Positions 25,999 to 33,690 of a DNA stretch of 64,000 nucleotides are shown one piece after another (positions within the stretch are counted from its first letter, which is position 1; each line of letters opens with the position of its first letter). The translations under genes and the position numbers were made by a program. The notes beneath the pieces were generated by a model. The model saw only the letters and a program-made list of their open reading frames with translations, did no database searches and was not told the DNA's origin. Source of the DNA: Gp6-AA40 sp963772955 (GTDB lineage: Bacteria > Acidobacteriota > Vicinamibacteria > Vicinamibacterales > UBA2999); contig CAVYZF010000008.1 of NCBI GenBank assembly GCA_963772955.1, positions 186,001 to 250,000 of the forward strand. The letters run 5' to 3'.

Positions 25999-27348
25999 AT
26001 GAGACCTGACAAGCTTCGTGCGCTGGCCTTCGTCGCGGCACTGAGTGTGTGGGGTGCCGGCGGGTTGGTTCTCACCGGAGATGCGGCAGCGCAGAACGCG
26101 GTATCGCAGGCGGCTCCGACCTTCAGCCGCGATGTGGCTCCCATCTTCTACGACAAGTGCGTGGGCTGTCATCGGCCCGGCGAGGTCGCGCCGATGTCGC
26201 TCATCACCTATCGCGATGTGCGCCCATGGGCGAGCGCGATCCGCGAGAAGGTGACGACGCGCGTGATGCCTCCGTGGCACGCGGACCGGCAGTACGGATC
26301 GTTTCGAAACGATCTGAGTCTTACCCAGCGGGAGATCGACACGATCGCCGCCTGGGTCAAGGCGGGCGCGAGCGAGGGCAATCCCTCGGAGATTCCGGCG
26401 CTGCCGAAGTTCCCCGAGGGCTGGCAGATCGGGCAGCCCGACAAGGTGTTCGAGATGCAGGCGGTCTATCAGGTCCCGGCAACAGGAACGATCGACTATC
26501 AGTACTTCGAGGTCCCGACCAACTTCACCGAGGACAGGTGGATGCAGGCCGGTGAAGTGCGCGCGGGCGATCGGTCGCACGTGCATCACATCATCGTGTA
26601 CGTGCGTGAGCCGAAGCCGAGCAGCCGGCCCAACGTCGTCGCCATCAGGCCGATTCTGTCTGGTGGACAGGCGCCTGCTCCTCCGCCGGCTCGCGAGCCC
26701 GGCACGCAGGGCACCGCGCGATCACAAGCGCCAGGTGGCGGTGACGCGATGCTGGTCAACTGGGCAGTGGGTGAGGATGCGCCGGTCTATCTGCCGGGAA
26801 CGGCGAAGCGCATTCCCGCCGGGTCGACACTGATCTTCCAGGTGCATTACACGACCAACGGCAAGGCCGGTGTCGATCGCTCGCGCATCGGGTTGATCTT
26901 TGCGAAGGAGCCTCCGCGTCAGGAGATTCGCACGGGCATCATCGCCAACCCGGTATTTACGATTCCCCCGGGTGCAGCGAATCACGAAGTCGAAGCCGAG
27001 GCCACCTTCTCGGACAACGTCAGGGTCTGGACGATGCACCCGCATATGCACCTGCGTGGGAAGGACATGACCTACACCGTCATCTACCCCGATGGCCGCA
27101 ACGAGATCGTGCTGCAGGTGCCGAAGTTCGACTTCGGCTGGCAGACGGACTACTGGCTGAACGAGCCGCTCTCACTGCCGAAAGGATCGAAGCTGCACGT
27201 GCGCGCGCATTTCGATAACTCCGCAGCCAATCGCAGCAATCCTGATCCGACCAAGGCCGTGCGCTGGGGCGATCAGACGTGGGAAGAAATGATGATTGGC
27301 TTCTTCACGTACACGGTGGACGGTCAGCAGCTGCAAACAGCTCGCTGA
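25999..27348 (+). CDS. Exported cytochrome c / copper type II monooxygenase-like protein
   Basis: A 449-residue exported protein. A signal peptide ends near AAAQN (residue 32), then comes a haem domain with CVGCH at 54-58. The remainder resembles the two-lobed fold of peptidylglycine/dopamine monooxygenases: RSHVHHIIVYV near residue 191 for one copper site and MHPHMHLRGKDM near residue 345 for the other. Copper and haem in one chain are common in Acidobacteria and Planctomycetes, but the reaction is unproven. It follows the PVA-dehydrogenase-like gene by three bases, so the two probably act together. Confidence 0.82.
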   Translation: MRPDKLRALAFVAALSVWGAGGLVLTGDAAAQNAVSQAAPTFSRDVAPIFYDKCVGCHRPGEVAPMSLITYRDVRPWASAIREKVTTRVMPPWHADRQYGSFRNDLSLTQREIDTIAAWVKAGASEGNPSEIPALPKFPEGWQIGQPDKVFEMQAVYQVPATGTIDYQYFEVPTNFTEDRWMQAGEVRAGDRSHVHHIIVYVREPKPSSRPNVVAIRPILSGGQAPAPPPAREPGTQGTARSQAPGGGDAMLVNWAVGEDAPVYLPGTAKRIPAGSTLIFQVHYTTNGKAGVDRSRIGLIFAKEPPRQEIRTGIIANPVFTIPPGAANHEVEAEATFSDNVRVWTMHPHMHLRGKDMTYTVIYPDGRNEIVLQVPKFDFGWQTDYWLNEPLSLPKGSKLHVRAHFDNSAANRSNPDPTKAVRWGDQTWEEMMIGFFTYTVDGQQLQTAR

Positions 27349-27359
27349 CCGTTACCGAC

Positions 27360-28025
27360 TTACTGAGTTACAGCAAACCCGTCGATCTGGACGTCCAGTC
27401 CGTGGCCAATGCGGAGGCCGACGACGCCATTGGTGTCAATCGATGCTTTGGGATGGCTCGCCACTTCCTTCCCATTTACCATGAAGCTCACGCGGTCGGC
27501 CGTCACCTGAATTGACAGCTCGTTCTTCTGGGTGCCGCCGGCGATTGCGGTGACTGCCGGGTTCGGGGCCCAGTCACCGGCGACGTTGCTCGTCCCGCTG
27601 CCATTGCGCTTCTTGATCAGGAACTGGCCGTTCTCGCGAATCAGGAAGTAGCTGTACTTCTGCTTGTCGCCATCGAGGCTCTCGCCGCCGATGAACAGCC
27701 CGTACGACACCTCGTGACTCGGTTGCCTGGTCACGGTGAACGTCGCCTTGACCGTGTAGCTACCCATCGCCGTCTGCTGCGGGTCCCAGAAGATGATGTT
27801 CGGCCCCGTCGTGGCATGCAGCCCGCCGTTTGCCGGCGCGAACTTCAGACCTTTGTTCGTTTCCTTCACATCGTCCATTCGACCCCACCAGCCCGGGACC
27901 TCGACGCCGTTGCCGGCGATCGGACGTGGTGGCGGAGGCGGTCCTCCGCGGCCGCCGCGTTGAGCGTGGCCGATCGCCACGAAGGCCAGCGTAAGAATGA
28001 GGACTGAGGTGAGCCACTTCTGCAT
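27360..28025 (-). CDS. Secreted DUF1080-like (concanavalin fold) protein
   Basis: A 221-residue exported protein. The signal peptide is MQKWLTSVLILTLAFVAIGH, followed by a Gly/Pro/Arg linker. The mature domain (GLHATTGPNIIFWDP, YTVKATFTVTRQPSHEVSYG, GQFLIKKRNGSGTSNVAGDW, VSFMVNGKEVASHP, VVGLRIGHGLDVQIDGFAV) matches the jelly-roll family containing DUF1080, often linked to glycoside binding or hydrolysis. ATG 28025 has a GGAGG site; an upstream start would precede the signal peptide. It is convergent with the copper-protein gene. Confidence 0.8.
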   Translation of the reverse strand: MQKWLTSVLILTLAFVAIGHAQRGGRGGPPPPPRPIAGNGVEVPGWWGRMDDVKETNKGLKFAPANGGLHATTGPNIIFWDPQQTAMGSYTVKATFTVTRQPSHEVSYGLFIGGESLDGDKQKYSYFLIRENGQFLIKKRNGSGTSNVAGDWAPNPAVTAIAGGTQKNELSIQVTADRVSFMVNGKEVASHPKASIDTNGVVGLRIGHGLDVQIDGFAVTQ

Positions 28026-28059
28026 GGATCCTCCAGACACAGAAGAATACGCCGCCATC

Positions 28060-29334
28060 CTAGTGCAGGCTGCGCCTTCGATCAATTTCCGCTGCGACGT
28101 GCAGCCCCAACACGACTATCAGGCCGATCGTCAGGTTCATGCGCAAGCTGGCGTGTACTCGCGCGCCGATCAGGACCTCGCTGATCGAGAGCACGAGAAA
28201 TGCGAGAACAGCCCACAGCGCCCCGGACGAATAGAGCCGGTGTTGTGCGTCGCCGTGCTTCCACGCGCTCAGGAGCCGAACGATGATGGCGTACCACAGA
28301 TAGCACCAGGCCAGCAGTCCAGGGATGCCGGTTTCCGCAAGCAGGTGCAGATACACGTTGTGTGCGTGCCAGCCGTTCTGACGGAACAAGGGATCGCCCG
28401 TGTTGTGCTCGAGCCGGTAACTGATTTCGTCGAACGTGCCAAGGCCGGTGCCCGTGATCGGGCGCGACCGGAACAGCAGCAGCGCATCGCGCCACACACC
28501 GAGTCGAAGCCCGACGCCCGGGTTGCGGTCGGGTTCGAGAATCGTGGACACCACGTAGCGGGTCATCCTGTCGCTGCGTGCCACGAGTGCCCCGCCGATG
28601 GCCGCGCCGACAATCACGATGAGCACGACTCTGCGCCACTGACCGGGGTTGAAGATCCAGACACCGACCGTCGTGACGGCGAAGACGATTGTCCCCATTC
28701 TCGAAAAGAGGAGATAGGTTGCGACGCCGGCGATCGTCCACGTCACGCCGTAGAGCACGGCCAGTCCTCGATGTGATTCACCCATCGCGCGCGCGAGCAG
28801 CAACGGAGCGAAGAGGTTGAACACCCAAGCCAGTTGAAGCTTGCCGGTCCAGGCATTGTTGAGGACCAGAAACGCGACGACGTTCAGCCCTTCATCGCGT
28901 CGCCACAGGATGACGCGAACGGCCAGCAGAAGGACCGCCACGGCGATGACCGGCCAGATCCCACGCCTGACACCGTCGTCCGCGACGACCAGGGCAAAGA
29001 TCCATCCGGCTGCCACGATCGCAATCACGGCGAGAAAGGCCGTCGCGCTCAGCGTGTGCACCTGTGATGCGGCTGCCGACAACAGGAAGGCGCCAATCAA
29101 CACGGCGAGCGGCGTCGCGAGGCCGCGAAGGTGCGGGACTCGCCACGACCGCACCGTGCCTCCGGCGACCAGGCATATCGCCCCGAGCGCAAGGATCACG
29201 AGATACAGCCAGGGCCACGCCAGAAACGGAAAGGGCGTCGGCCATCGCGATACGCCAATGGTCGAAGCGGGACCGTCGCCTGTGATCATCAGCAACAGTC
29301 CTGCGAGAACGAACCAGCGTCCGGCTGCGGTCAC
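28060..29334 (-). CDS. O-antigen ligase / Wzy-like polymerase
   Basis: A polytopic protein of about 424 residues with 10-12 membrane helices. The O-antigen ligase loop is recognisable: RPITGTGLGTFDEISYRL, then NGWHAHNVYLHLLAETGIPG with the conserved histidine, followed by further helices. It joins or polymerises lipid-linked glycans at the periplasmic face. Start choice is difficult: the only sensible in-frame codon is GTG 29334 just before the first helix, without a ribosome site; the frame remains open much further but would overlap the glycosyltransferase gene on the other strand. It is divergent from the polysaccharide export genes at 29446-35712. Confidence 0.83.
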   Translation of the reverse strand: MTAAGRWFVLAGLLLMITGDGPASTIGVSRWPTPFPFLAWPWLYLVILALGAICLVAGGTVRSWRVPHLRGLATPLAVLIGAFLLSAAASQVHTLSATAFLAVIAIVAAGWIFALVVADDGVRRGIWPVIAVAVLLLAVRVILWRRDEGLNVVAFLVLNNAWTGKLQLAWVFNLFAPLLLARAMGESHRGLAVLYGVTWTIAGVATYLLFSRMGTIVFAVTTVGVWIFNPGQWRRVVLIVIVGAAIGGALVARSDRMTRYVVSTILEPDRNPGVGLRLGVWRDALLLFRSRPITGTGLGTFDEISYRLEHNTGDPLFRQNGWHAHNVYLHLLAETGIPGLLAWCYLWYAIIVRLLSAWKHGDAQHRLYSSGALWAVLAFLVLSISEVLIGARVHASLRMNLTIGLIVVLGLHVAAEIDRRRSLH

Positions 29335-29445
29335 TAGGGAAGTGGGCGTGTCATCAACGGAATGGGCCGCATCTCCGTCGCGGCGTGAGCGCGAATTATA
29401 CTGACTCGCTGAGATGACGGGCAAACACGCGATGAGTCTGTCGAG

Positions 29446-31473
29446 TTGAACTCGCGCATCAGCACAGCGTGGGCCGTCCGTGCGAGCCGGATCGTACGTG
29501 TCCGCCTGACCGCCGCCCGCGTGCTTCTGTTCCGGTGGTGGGCACGCCCGCCACAGCCGCGCGACGTCGCCAGCGCGCTTCGATCCACCTGGCGTGTCCT
29601 GCTCGAGTCCGGGCCGCACGGGCTTCTTCGAACGATCAACGCGGGCGTGCACGACCTCGCGCGTGAAGGCTCCCGCAACCCGCTGAACCCCTGGATTCGC
29701 GAGCGCCTCGGTGAGGTGCGTTACCGCCTCGAATATCAGCGCAGGTGGATCCCTCGCTTCGATCGGTTGCGCCGACCAGAGATTCGCGCGATCCGGCAGA
29801 GCATCGAGCAGCTGGCCTATCAACCGCTGCTCTCGGTACTCATGCCGGTCTACAACAGCGACGAGCGCTGGTTGCGTGCGGCGATTCAATCGGTCGAGAG
29901 TCAGCTCTACACGAAGTGGGAGCTCTGCATCGCCGACGATTGCTCGACCAATCCGAGAGTGGCGGACGTGCTTCGCGAATATCAGGCGCGAGACTCGCGT
30001 ATCAAGCTCCACTTTCGCGACGTCAACGGGCACATCTCTGCGGCGTCGAACAGCGCGCTCGCGCTGGCGACAGGCGAGTTCATCGTTCTGCTCGATCACG
30101 ACGATCTGCTGCCGGCGCATGCATTGAGCGCTGTTGTTCACGAGCTCAACCGGCATCCCGACGCCGACATCATCTACAGCGACGAAGATCGGTTGGACGC
30201 GTCAGGGCGGCGCTACGACCCCTACTTCAAGCCAGACTGGAACCCCGAGCTGTTCTACGGGCAAAACCTGATCAGCCATCTCGGCGTGTATCGCACGTCG
30301 ATGGTGCGACGGGTCGGTGGGTTTCGCGCCGGCTTCGAGGGGAGCCAGGACTACGAGCTGGCGCTGCGCGTGGTGGAGCAGACGCAACCAGCGCGGATCC
30401 GGCACATTCCGCTCATTCTCTATCACTGGCGGGCGATTCCGGGATCGGCTGCGCTCGACGTGCACCAGAAGACATACGCGACTGACGCGGCTCGTCTCGC
30501 GGTGCAGGACCATTTCTCCCGGACCGGCATCAAGGCGACGATCGAGCCCGCGCCGCGCGCGCCGTACTATCAGCGCATCCGTTACCAACTTCCCGAGCTG
30601 CGGCCGCACGTCACCATCATCATCCCGACGAAGGATCGGGTGGGGTTGTTGTCGCGGTGTGTTGACAGCATCGTCTCGCGTTCGACGTACGGGTCCTTCG
30701 ACGTCGTCATCGTAGACAACGGCAGTACGGAACCAGCGTCACATGCCTACTTCGAGCAGGTGCAGCAAAACCCGCAGGTCACGGTGCTGAGCGTCGAGGG
30801 GCCGTTCAACTTCTCCAGGATCAACAACGTGGCTGCCGCCGGCGCGCGCGGGCCGTTCCTGTGTTTCCTGAACAACGACACTGAAGTCATCTCTCCTGAC
30901 TGGCTCGAGGAGATGATGAGTCTCGCGGTGAGGGAAGGGGTCGGCGCGGTTGGAGCGATGCTCTACTATCCGAACAACACGATGCAGCACGCGGGCGTCG
31001 TTCTGGGAATGGGAGGAATCGCCTCGCACGCCCATCGCGGGCAGCGCCGTGGCATGCCCGGCAACTACGGTCGTGCGGCGTTGACCCAGACGATGTCGGC
31101 CGTGACGGCGGCGTGCATGGTGCTCCGCAAATCCGTCTTCTCGGAAGTGGGCGGCTTCGACGAGACACTCGCCGTCGCGTACAACGACGTCGATCTGTGC
31201 CTGCGGATCGGCGCACGCGGGTACCGCAATGTGTGGACACCGTTCGCCGAGCTCTATCACTTCGAGTCGATCAGCCGTGGCGATGACCTCAAGGACGCGA
31301 ATCTTCCACGGTTCCTCGCCGAATCGCAGGCGATGCGCGACCGCTGGCAAGGGCTGCTCACGGCCGACCCGTACTACAACCCGAACCTGTCGCTGACGAG
31401 AGCGGATTTGTGGCTCGCCTTCCCGCCACGGCATCCGCAGCCGTGGTGGCAGGCCTCGGGCAAACTATACTGA
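29446..31473 (+). CDS. Twin-domain family 2 glycosyltransferase
   Basis: A 675-residue protein with two GT-A domains. Domain 1 (about 127-330) starts LLSVLMPVYNSDERWL and carries the DXD-type motif LLDHDDLLP near residue 213 and IYSDEDRLD. Domain 2 (about 385-620) starts HVTIIIPTKDRVGLL, with LNNDTEVISPDWLEEM near residue 480 and YNDVDLCLRI. Two complete sites suggest addition of two sugars or an alternating polymer. It begins at TTG 29446, since no ATG is available in frame; a TATACT box lies 44 bases upstream. Its stop overlaps the permease start (TGATG). It is probably cytosolic, at the inner membrane. Confidence 0.88.
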   Translation: MNSRISTAWAVRASRIVRVRLTAARVLLFRWWARPPQPRDVASALRSTWRVLLESGPHGLLRTINAGVHDLAREGSRNPLNPWIRERLGEVRYRLEYQRRWIPRFDRLRRPEIRAIRQSIEQLAYQPLLSVLMPVYNSDERWLRAAIQSVESQLYTKWELCIADDCSTNPRVADVLREYQARDSRIKLHFRDVNGHISAASNSALALATGEFIVLLDHDDLLPAHALSAVVHELNRHPDADIIYSDEDRLDASGRRYDPYFKPDWNPELFYGQNLISHLGVYRTSMVRRVGGFRAGFEGSQDYELALRVVEQTQPARIRHIPLILYHWRAIPGSAALDVHQKTYATDAARLAVQDHFSRTGIKATIEPAPRAPYYQRIRYQLPELRPHVTIIIPTKDRVGLLSRCVDSIVSRSTYGSFDVVIVDNGSTEPASHAYFEQVQQNPQVTVLSVEGPFNFSRINNVAAAGARGPFLCFLNNDTEVISPDWLEEMMSLAVREGVGAVGAMLYYPNNTMQHAGVVLGMGGIASHAHRGQRRGMPGNYGRAALTQTMSAVTAACMVLRKSVFSEVGGFDETLAVAYNDVDLCLRIGARGYRNVWTPFAELYHFESISRGDDLKDANLPRFLAESQAMRDRWQGLLTADPYYNPNLSLTRADLWLAFPPRHPQPWWQASGKLY

Positions 31474-32276
31474 TGGCCACGATGCTCGCTCCCTTCAGGG
31501 CGCTCATCACCCATCGGCAGGCGATCCAGATCTTCGTGAACCGCGACATTCGCGGTCGCTATATCAACTCCGCTCTCGGATTGTGGTGGGCCGTCATTCA
31601 GCCGTTGGCGCTGCTGACGCTGTACACGTTCGTGTTCTCGAGTGTGATGAGCGTGCGTCTGAGCGCAAGCGGCACGACGGGGGAGTTCGCGTTGTACGCC
31701 TTCTGCGGACTGCTCCCGTGGCTCGCGGTGGCGGACGCGTTGACCCGCTCGTCGTCGATTCTTCTGGACCAGACTCCGCTCATCAAGAAGGTGGTCTTTC
31801 CCACCGAGATCCTGCCGGTGCACCTGGTGTTGTCCGCGTTGATCGTAGAGATCATCGGCCTGGGGGTCTTTCTGGTAGTCGTGTTGATCGGAGGGCGGCT
31901 GCCGGGCTGGTCGCTGCTCTTGTTGCCCGTCGTGATGGCGTTGCAGTTCTTGTTCATGACCGGGATCGCGTGGCTGCTCGCGACGCTCGCCCTGTACTTG
32001 CGCGACGTTCGTCAGGTCGTCGGCCTCGTCCTGACGTTGTGGATGTTCCTGACGCCCATCGTCTATCCCGCATCGATGGTACCGGCACGCTTCCAGTGGG
32101 TGCTCCACATCAACCCGATGACTGCGATCGTTGACGCGTATCGCGCGGCGCTTCTCGACAATCAGCTGCCCGCACTCGCACCGTTCGCCTTGTTCGCGGC
32201 CGTGGCGTTCATCGTGTTCGTCTCGGGGCACTGGGTGTTCATGCGTACCAAGCCGACCTTCGCCGATCTGCTCTGA
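31473..32276 (+). CDS. ABC-2 polysaccharide export permease (Wzm-like)
   Basis: A 267-residue membrane protein with six predicted helices and the ABC-2 signature of Wzm/KpsM permeases (FVNRDIRGRYINSALGLWWA, FCGLLPWLAVADALTRSS, LTPIVYPASMVP, INPMTAIVDAYR). It forms the channel through which the O-antigen or capsule chain is exported. ATG 31473 overlaps the upstream stop by one base and its own stop overlaps the ATPase start in the same way, so the three genes are translationally coupled. The product is the partner of the Wzt-like ATPase. Confidence 0.93.
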   Translation: MATMLAPFRALITHRQAIQIFVNRDIRGRYINSALGLWWAVIQPLALLTLYTFVFSSVMSVRLSASGTTGEFALYAFCGLLPWLAVADALTRSSSILLDQTPLIKKVVFPTEILPVHLVLSALIVEIIGLGVFLVVVLIGGRLPGWSLLLLPVVMALQFLFMTGIAWLLATLALYLRDVRQVVGLVLTLWMFLTPIVYPASMVPARFQWVLHINPMTAIVDAYRAALLDNQLPALAPFALFAAVAFIVFVSGHWVFMRTKPTFADLL

Positions 32277-33559
32277 TGGGTTCATCCGCGATCGAGGTCG
32301 ACCACGTCTCGAAGGCCTACCGCCTGTATCCGACTCCCCGTCATCGCGCACTGGAGTTGATGACGTTCGGGACGAAGACCTATCACACCAACTTCTGGGC
32401 ACTGGCCGACGTCTCGTTCCGGATCGCACCGGGGGCGACGCTGGGCCTCGTCGGAAACAACGGGTCGGGCAAGAGCACGCTGCTCCAGCTGATTGCCGGA
32501 ATCATGGTGCCGACGAGCGGGCGCATCGCTGTGAACGGGCGCGTCTCCTCGCTCCTCGAGCTTGGCGCCGGCTTCAACCCGGAGTTCACCGGACGCGAGA
32601 ATGTCGAGCTGTATTGCATCGTGATGGGCATGTCGCGCGAGGAAACGATGGAGCGCCTTCCGGCGATCCGGACGTTTGCCGGCATCGGAGAGTTCATCGA
32701 CCGGCCGGTGAAGTCGTATTCGAGCGGGATGTTCGTGCGGCTGGCGTTTGCTGCGGCGATTCACGTCAGCCCGGACATCCTGCTCGTGGACGAAGCCTTG
32801 GCCGTCGGTGATGTGCTCTTTCAACATCAGTGCATCCGGCGCATTCGTGAGATGCAGGCGAGCGGGACGACGATCGTGTTCGTGAGCCATGACATGGGGA
32901 TGATGCGGTCGATCTGCACCGAGGCGATCCTCCTCGATCGCGGGCGTATCGAAGCGCACGACGATCCGGCGACGATCGCCAACATCTATCATGCGAAGAC
33001 GGCCACCATCGAAGCGGCTGTGAATGGCGGCGCCCGTCCGCGACGCGACGGAGACGGTGCCGCTGCCGTGGTGTTCCGCGAGGACTCAGGCTTCGACGAA
33101 CGCGTCCGCGTCTTCCGCCACGGGACAGGCGCTGCGCGAATCCGGCAAGTCGAACTTCTCGATCTCCAGGGGCGCCCGCTCAACTCCGTGGAGTTCGACG
33201 ACGAAGTGATCCTGCGGGTCCACGTGCAGTACTACGAGGACGCGGCATTCAGCATTCTTGGGTTCAGCATCCGCGACAAGACCGGCACGGACATCGTCGG
33301 CAGCAATACTCATGAGGAAAACATGCCGCTGCCGCCGCGTCTCGCCGGCAGCACGGTTGTCGTCGACTTTCGACAGCGACTTCCGTTGGCCAATGGCACC
33401 TACAGCGTCAGCACGGCCCTGGCGTACGACCGCAGCAAGCCAAGCTACTACGACTGGGTCGACAATGCGCTCGTGATCACCGTGCTGCCTCCGGAGTCGG
33501 GAAAAGTCGTTCATGGCAAGGTGTCGTTGCCGGTGTCCATTGCGGTGCACGCCCAATGA
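32276..33559 (+). CDS. ABC transporter ATPase for polysaccharide export (Wzt-like, with C-terminal carbohydrate-binding domain)
   Basis: A 427-residue protein. Residues 1-245 form the nucleotide-binding domain: Walker A GNNGSGKST near residue 60, signature YSSGMFVRLAFA near 148, Walker B ILLVDEALAVGD near 168 and switch FVSHD. Residues about 280-425 form the Wzt C-terminal beta-sandwich that recognises the non-reducing end of a finished chain (VHVQYYEDAAFSILGFSI, GTYSVSTALAYD). Its presence implies that the exported glycan carries a terminal modification before transport. It is translated with the Wzm-like permease by stop-start overlap. Confidence 0.93.
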   Translation: MGSSAIEVDHVSKAYRLYPTPRHRALELMTFGTKTYHTNFWALADVSFRIAPGATLGLVGNNGSGKSTLLQLIAGIMVPTSGRIAVNGRVSSLLELGAGFNPEFTGRENVELYCIVMGMSREETMERLPAIRTFAGIGEFIDRPVKSYSSGMFVRLAFAAAIHVSPDILLVDEALAVGDVLFQHQCIRRIREMQASGTTIVFVSHDMGMMRSICTEAILLDRGRIEAHDDPATIANIYHAKTATIEAAVNGGARPRRDGDGAAAVVFREDSGFDERVRVFRHGTGAARIRQVELLDLQGRPLNSVEFDDEVILRVHVQYYEDAAFSILGFSIRDKTGTDIVGSNTHEENMPLPPRLAGSTVVVDFRQRLPLANGTYSVSTALAYDRSKPSYYDWVDNALVITVLPPESGKVVHGKVSLPVSIAVHAQ

Positions 33560-33564
33560 ACGAG

Positions 33565-33598
33565 CCAGCCAAGGGCTCGTCCCTTCACCCTTGGCTGG
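33565..33598 (+). terminator. Hairpin after the Wzt-like gene
   Basis: CCAGCCAAGGG (33565-33575) pairs perfectly with CCCTTGGCTGG (33588-33598) across a 12-base loop, six bases after the stop codon. No T-run follows, so it may slow decay or act with Rho rather than terminate on its own. Confidence 0.5.
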
Positions 33599-33630
33599 CG
33601 ACAGTATCTTCTGGCGCGCTGCGCGCGCGT

Positions 33631-33689
33631 GGACCGCTATGCGAGTCAGAATGAATACAAAATTTCCACAACGAGGCGCATAGCGGTCC
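33631..33689 (+). promoter_or_regulatory. Long hairpin ending one base before a start codon
   Basis: A perfect 13-base stem (33631-33643 with 33677-33689) closes a 33-base AT-rich loop and ends directly before the ATG at 33691. No ribosome binding site is accessible between stem and start. It could control translation of the second glycosyltransferase. The AT-rich loop contrasts strongly with the surrounding GC-rich DNA. Confidence 0.5.
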
Positions 33690-33690
33690 A

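Noticed and set aside
29335..30156. N-terminal extension of the O-antigen ligase frame
   Set aside because: It would overlap the glycosyltransferase coding region and precedes the first membrane helix; composition is shadow-like.
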